Translations under genes and position numbers: made by a program
Assembly (NCBI GenBank): GCA_016195505.1
Contig: JACPZN010000415.1
Coordinates: forward strand, 1-6,616
DNA from: Nitrospirota bacterium
GTDB taxonomy: Bacteria > Nitrospirota > Nitrospiria > Nitrospirales > Nitrospiraceae
DNA: 6,616 nt
Reading direction: 5' to 3'
Part shown: piece by piece, positions 5,315-6,616 of the stretch
Numbering within the stretch: position 1 is the first letter of the stretch
How the letters are laid out: each line of letters opens with the position of its first letter
The notes under the pieces: model-generated
Database searches by the model: none
Told to the model about the DNA's origin: nothing
Seen by the model: the letters and a program-made list of their open reading frames with translations, nothing else

Positions 5315-5926
5315 CTAAAAGACTGTGCGTTTCTTTTCGACAACCTTCTTGATCTTCTTCTGCCCATACCAGACCTTAGCATTGTTTTCCAGATCGATCA
5401 TCTGAAGATCGACTTGATAAAACACCGCCTTGGTCCCATCGGCTTCGTCGAGGATCGTGGCGATGGTGCCTTTCATCATGTAATCGGCTCCCGTCTCTTT
5501 TCCCGGAGCCTTCTGTGTATCTTCACTGGCATACATCGCTTGCTCTTTTCGTTCAGTGCGGATTTCGTCACGCTCGCCTTTTCCAGCTACAAATGTGACT
5601 TTCTGGGAATTCGTGAGCTCCCGCTCCAGATCGGAGATGAAGGTCTGTACGTTGATATGTTCGTGGCTGTTATTGAGCACGGTCCCGACGACGACGACCG
5701 GCTGGCGGTGCTTCGCCGACGAGAAATTACCGAGCCAGGGATACTGCAGCGCCTCCTTCACCATCGACTCAGCAACCATCCGCGAATCGGTGTCGTTCCA
5801 TCGGCCGCTCAGATCTGTGACAACTCCGGCATCGACACGGGTTACTTTGGTCTCACTGGCGCATCCGGCAAGAGTGAGCACTGCGCATGCAGCCACCGCG
5901 AGGGAATAACGATTCTTTTGAATCAC
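5315..5926 (-). CDS. lpoB: LpoB-like penicillin-binding-protein activator lipoprotein
   Basis: In enterobacteria LpoB is an outer-membrane lipoprotein that reaches through the peptidoglycan to stimulate the synthase PBP1B. This product has 203 residues, starting at a GTG (5926) with GGAG seven bases upstream. The signal peptide is clear (NRYSLAVAACAVLTLAGC, C22), and Ala follows the cysteine, so outer-membrane sorting is expected. Family landmarks are DLSGRWNDTDSRMVAE (38-53), a strand VVVVGTVLNN running into NNSHEHINVQTFISDLEREL (85-104), and GADYMMKGTI (146-155). A strand and turn follow, with NNAKVWYGQKKIKK matching the usual end of the TolB-N-like fold. Unlike E. coli LpoB, there is no long Pro-rich linker after the cysteine; the folded part starts within about 16 residues. 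The partner may therefore differ. The COG3014 gene follows about 60-90 bases downstream. Confidence 0.85.
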   Translation of the reverse strand: MIQKNRYSLAVAACAVLTLAGCASETKVTRVDAGVVTDLSGRWNDTDSRMVAESMVKEALQYPWLGNFSSAKHRQPVVVVGTVLNNSHEHINVQTFISDLERELTNSQKVTFVAGKGERDEIRTERKEQAMYASEDTQKAPGKETGADYMMKGTIATILDEADGTKAVFYQVDLQMIDLENNAKVWYGQKKIKKVVEKKRTVF

Positions 5927-5951
5927 GCCGATTCTCCGTGAAGGGGTGACG

Positions 5952-5972
5952 GCCAGTCCGTCAGGGACTGGC
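5952..5972 (-). repeat. Perfect intergenic hairpin between the first two lipoprotein genes
   Basis: GCCAGTCC (5952-5959) and GGACTGGC (5965-5972) form an 8-bp perfect stem with a 5-base loop. It starts six bases after the stop of the LPP20 gene and ends about 14 bases before the ribosome binding site of lpoB. There is no T-tract on either strand, so it is not a simple intrinsic terminator. A 3'-end stabiliser, processing site or copy of a dispersed repeat would fit. Confidence 0.6.
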
Positions 5973-5978
5973 TACAAC

Positions 5979-6542
5979 CTAGTGAATCCCTCGTTTCTCC
6001 TCTTCTTTCTCTAAACGATCGAATAGCCGATCGGCGTTCTTCCTCACAAAATCCCGCACTTGGGCATTGAGTTCTTTGGCCTGCTCTAGGTTGTTCTTCA
6101 TGTCCTCTAAACTCAGCTTTGTCAAAACATAGTACGTATTCGTTTTGGTATCCTTGTAGCGATCAATGGGGCGCACCCCGCTGAGCGTTGCGGTCGTCAC
6201 GGTTTTAATCGCCCGCTCGACGTTCTGCTCTTCGGTATTTCGCGTGAAGTCACCCGCCGTCGTGGAGGCCGCATAGTCCCGCATCAGATAACCGGTGTAG
6301 GTTTCAAACGTCTTGGCGATTTCGGCCCGCCCGCGATTCTCCGCCGTATCCCAGGCAAGCGGTTCATTCCGTACGCCAACCACCGACCCCACGCCATAGA
6401 ATGCCTTGCTGTCCTTTTCGTTGAACGCCCCAGACCCCTTTACGACCCACTTCGGAGGACCACCACAAGCTGCGAGTCCCATCAAAAGAAGGACAGCCAG
6501 ACCGGTGCCAGCCAGTCGTGTAACAATCGCTTGCGACCTCAT
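5979..6542 (-). CDS. LPP20-family lipoprotein
   Basis: First gene of the lipoprotein operon, 187 residues from ATG 6542. This start has AAGGAGG five bases upstream and puts a classic signal peptide at the N-terminus: MRSQAIVTRLAG, then the hydrophobic LAVLLLMG, then lipobox LAAC with C26. An open extension upstream to 6614 would spoil the signal peptide and is rejected. Gly-Gly after the cysteine predicts outer-membrane sorting. The LPP20 domain follows: PPKWV (29-33), FYGVGSVVGVRN (48-59), a helix in the AENRGRAEIAKTF region, a central Thr-rich stretch, and a closing strand NTYYVLTKLSLEDMKN. The last 40 residues are a charged helix or coil (AQVRDFVRKNADRLFDRLEK). LPP20-domain proteins include Helicobacter Lpp20 and the flagellar basal-disk lipoprotein FlgP, but many are uncharacterised. 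It probably assembles or scaffolds at the inner face of the outer membrane. The operon promoter is not in view. Confidence 0.8.
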   Translation of the reverse strand: MRSQAIVTRLAGTGLAVLLLMGLAACGGPPKWVVKGSGAFNEKDSKAFYGVGSVVGVRNEPLAWDTAENRGRAEIAKTFETYTGYLMRDYAASTTAGDFTRNTEEQNVERAIKTVTTATLSGVRPIDRYKDTKTNTYYVLTKLSLEDMKNNLEQAKELNAQVRDFVRKNADRLFDRLEKEEEKRGIH

Positions 6543-6547
6543 ACGAT

Positions 6548-6554
6548 CCTCCTT
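6548..6554 (-). promoter_or_regulatory. Ribosome binding site fixing the LPP20 start
   Basis: AAGGAGG on the minus strand, five bases before ATG 6542. It selects the start that yields an intact lipoprotein signal peptide. The remaining sequence up to the window edge shows no convincing promoter. Confidence 0.75.
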
Positions 6555-6616
6555 GGCGATGAAAAAGTTGCAGCATTCCGCATGGAAGCGATTCGAAAAA
6601 ATTGACGAGTTCATGC

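Noticed and set aside
5291..5941. A 216-codon plus-strand open frame antisense to lpoB
   Set aside because: It mirrors a well-supported LpoB gene with signal peptide and ribosome binding site; its own text has no recognisable domain. It is an antisense shadow.
5952..5972. Intrinsic terminator after the first LPP20 gene
   Set aside because: The stem is perfect but no T-tract follows on either strand, and lpoB follows closely on the same strand.
6543..6614. N-terminal extension of the LPP20 lipoprotein to ATG 6614
   Set aside because: It would place 24 residues before a classic signal peptide and ignores the AAGGAGG next to ATG 6542.
1..6616. CRISPR array, tRNA or rRNA gene, insertion sequence ends, or phage genes
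   Set aside because: No regularly spaced repeats, no tRNA-like cloverleaf, no transposase-like frame with terminal inverted repeats and no phage structural genes were seen.

Overview
The window looks like a chromosomal stretch of a Gram-negative bacterium with moderately high GC. The gene types and protein wording (a cluster of outer-membrane lipoproteins, a VapC pair, short conserved hypotheticals) are most reminiscent of Nitrospira-type Nitrospirota. That assignment rests on recollection of similar proteins, not on a search.

Left part, about 1-1300, plus strand: a gene graveyard with one apparently intact small gene. It opens inside an SPFH/prohibitin-type gene broken by two compensating frameshifts and nonsense codons (2-379). 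An unassigned 170-base stretch follows, then the 3' part of a beta-rich, cupredoxin-like protein without a start (552-884). A short doubtful ORF (888-1055) overlaps an 80-residue winged-helix-like hypothetical gene with a good ribosome binding site (1052-1294).

Middle, about 1300-2633: the plus and minus genes converge at 1295-1417. A minus-strand 64-residue conserved-looking protein (1418-1612) has its own candidate promoter and a 5'-leader hairpin. Upstream of it lies a 303-base gap with coding-like but unassignable sequence. Next come a PIN-domain VapC-type protein with two of its four usual acidic residues changed (1916-2359) and its small basic antitoxin-like partner (2364-2633).

Right part, 2670-6542, minus strand: four consecutive predicted lipoproteins read in one direction. 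In transcription order they are an LPP20-family lipoprotein, an LpoB-like penicillin-binding-protein activator, a COG3014-type TPR-like lipoprotein, and a second LPP20-domain lipoprotein with what looks like a TolB-N/CsgG-like C-terminal domain. The last two overlap by ATGA, and a perfect 8-bp hairpin sits between the first two. This is the best candidate for a poorly described system: an outer-membrane lipoprotein set probably working at the outer membrane-peptidoglycan interface. It is reminiscent both of the lpoB neighbourhood and of the FlgO/FlgP/FlgT flagellar accessory lipoproteins, but no flagellar gene is in view. The COG3014 gene has a faulty-looking 5' end that a single base change would restore to a normal lipoprotein signal peptide.
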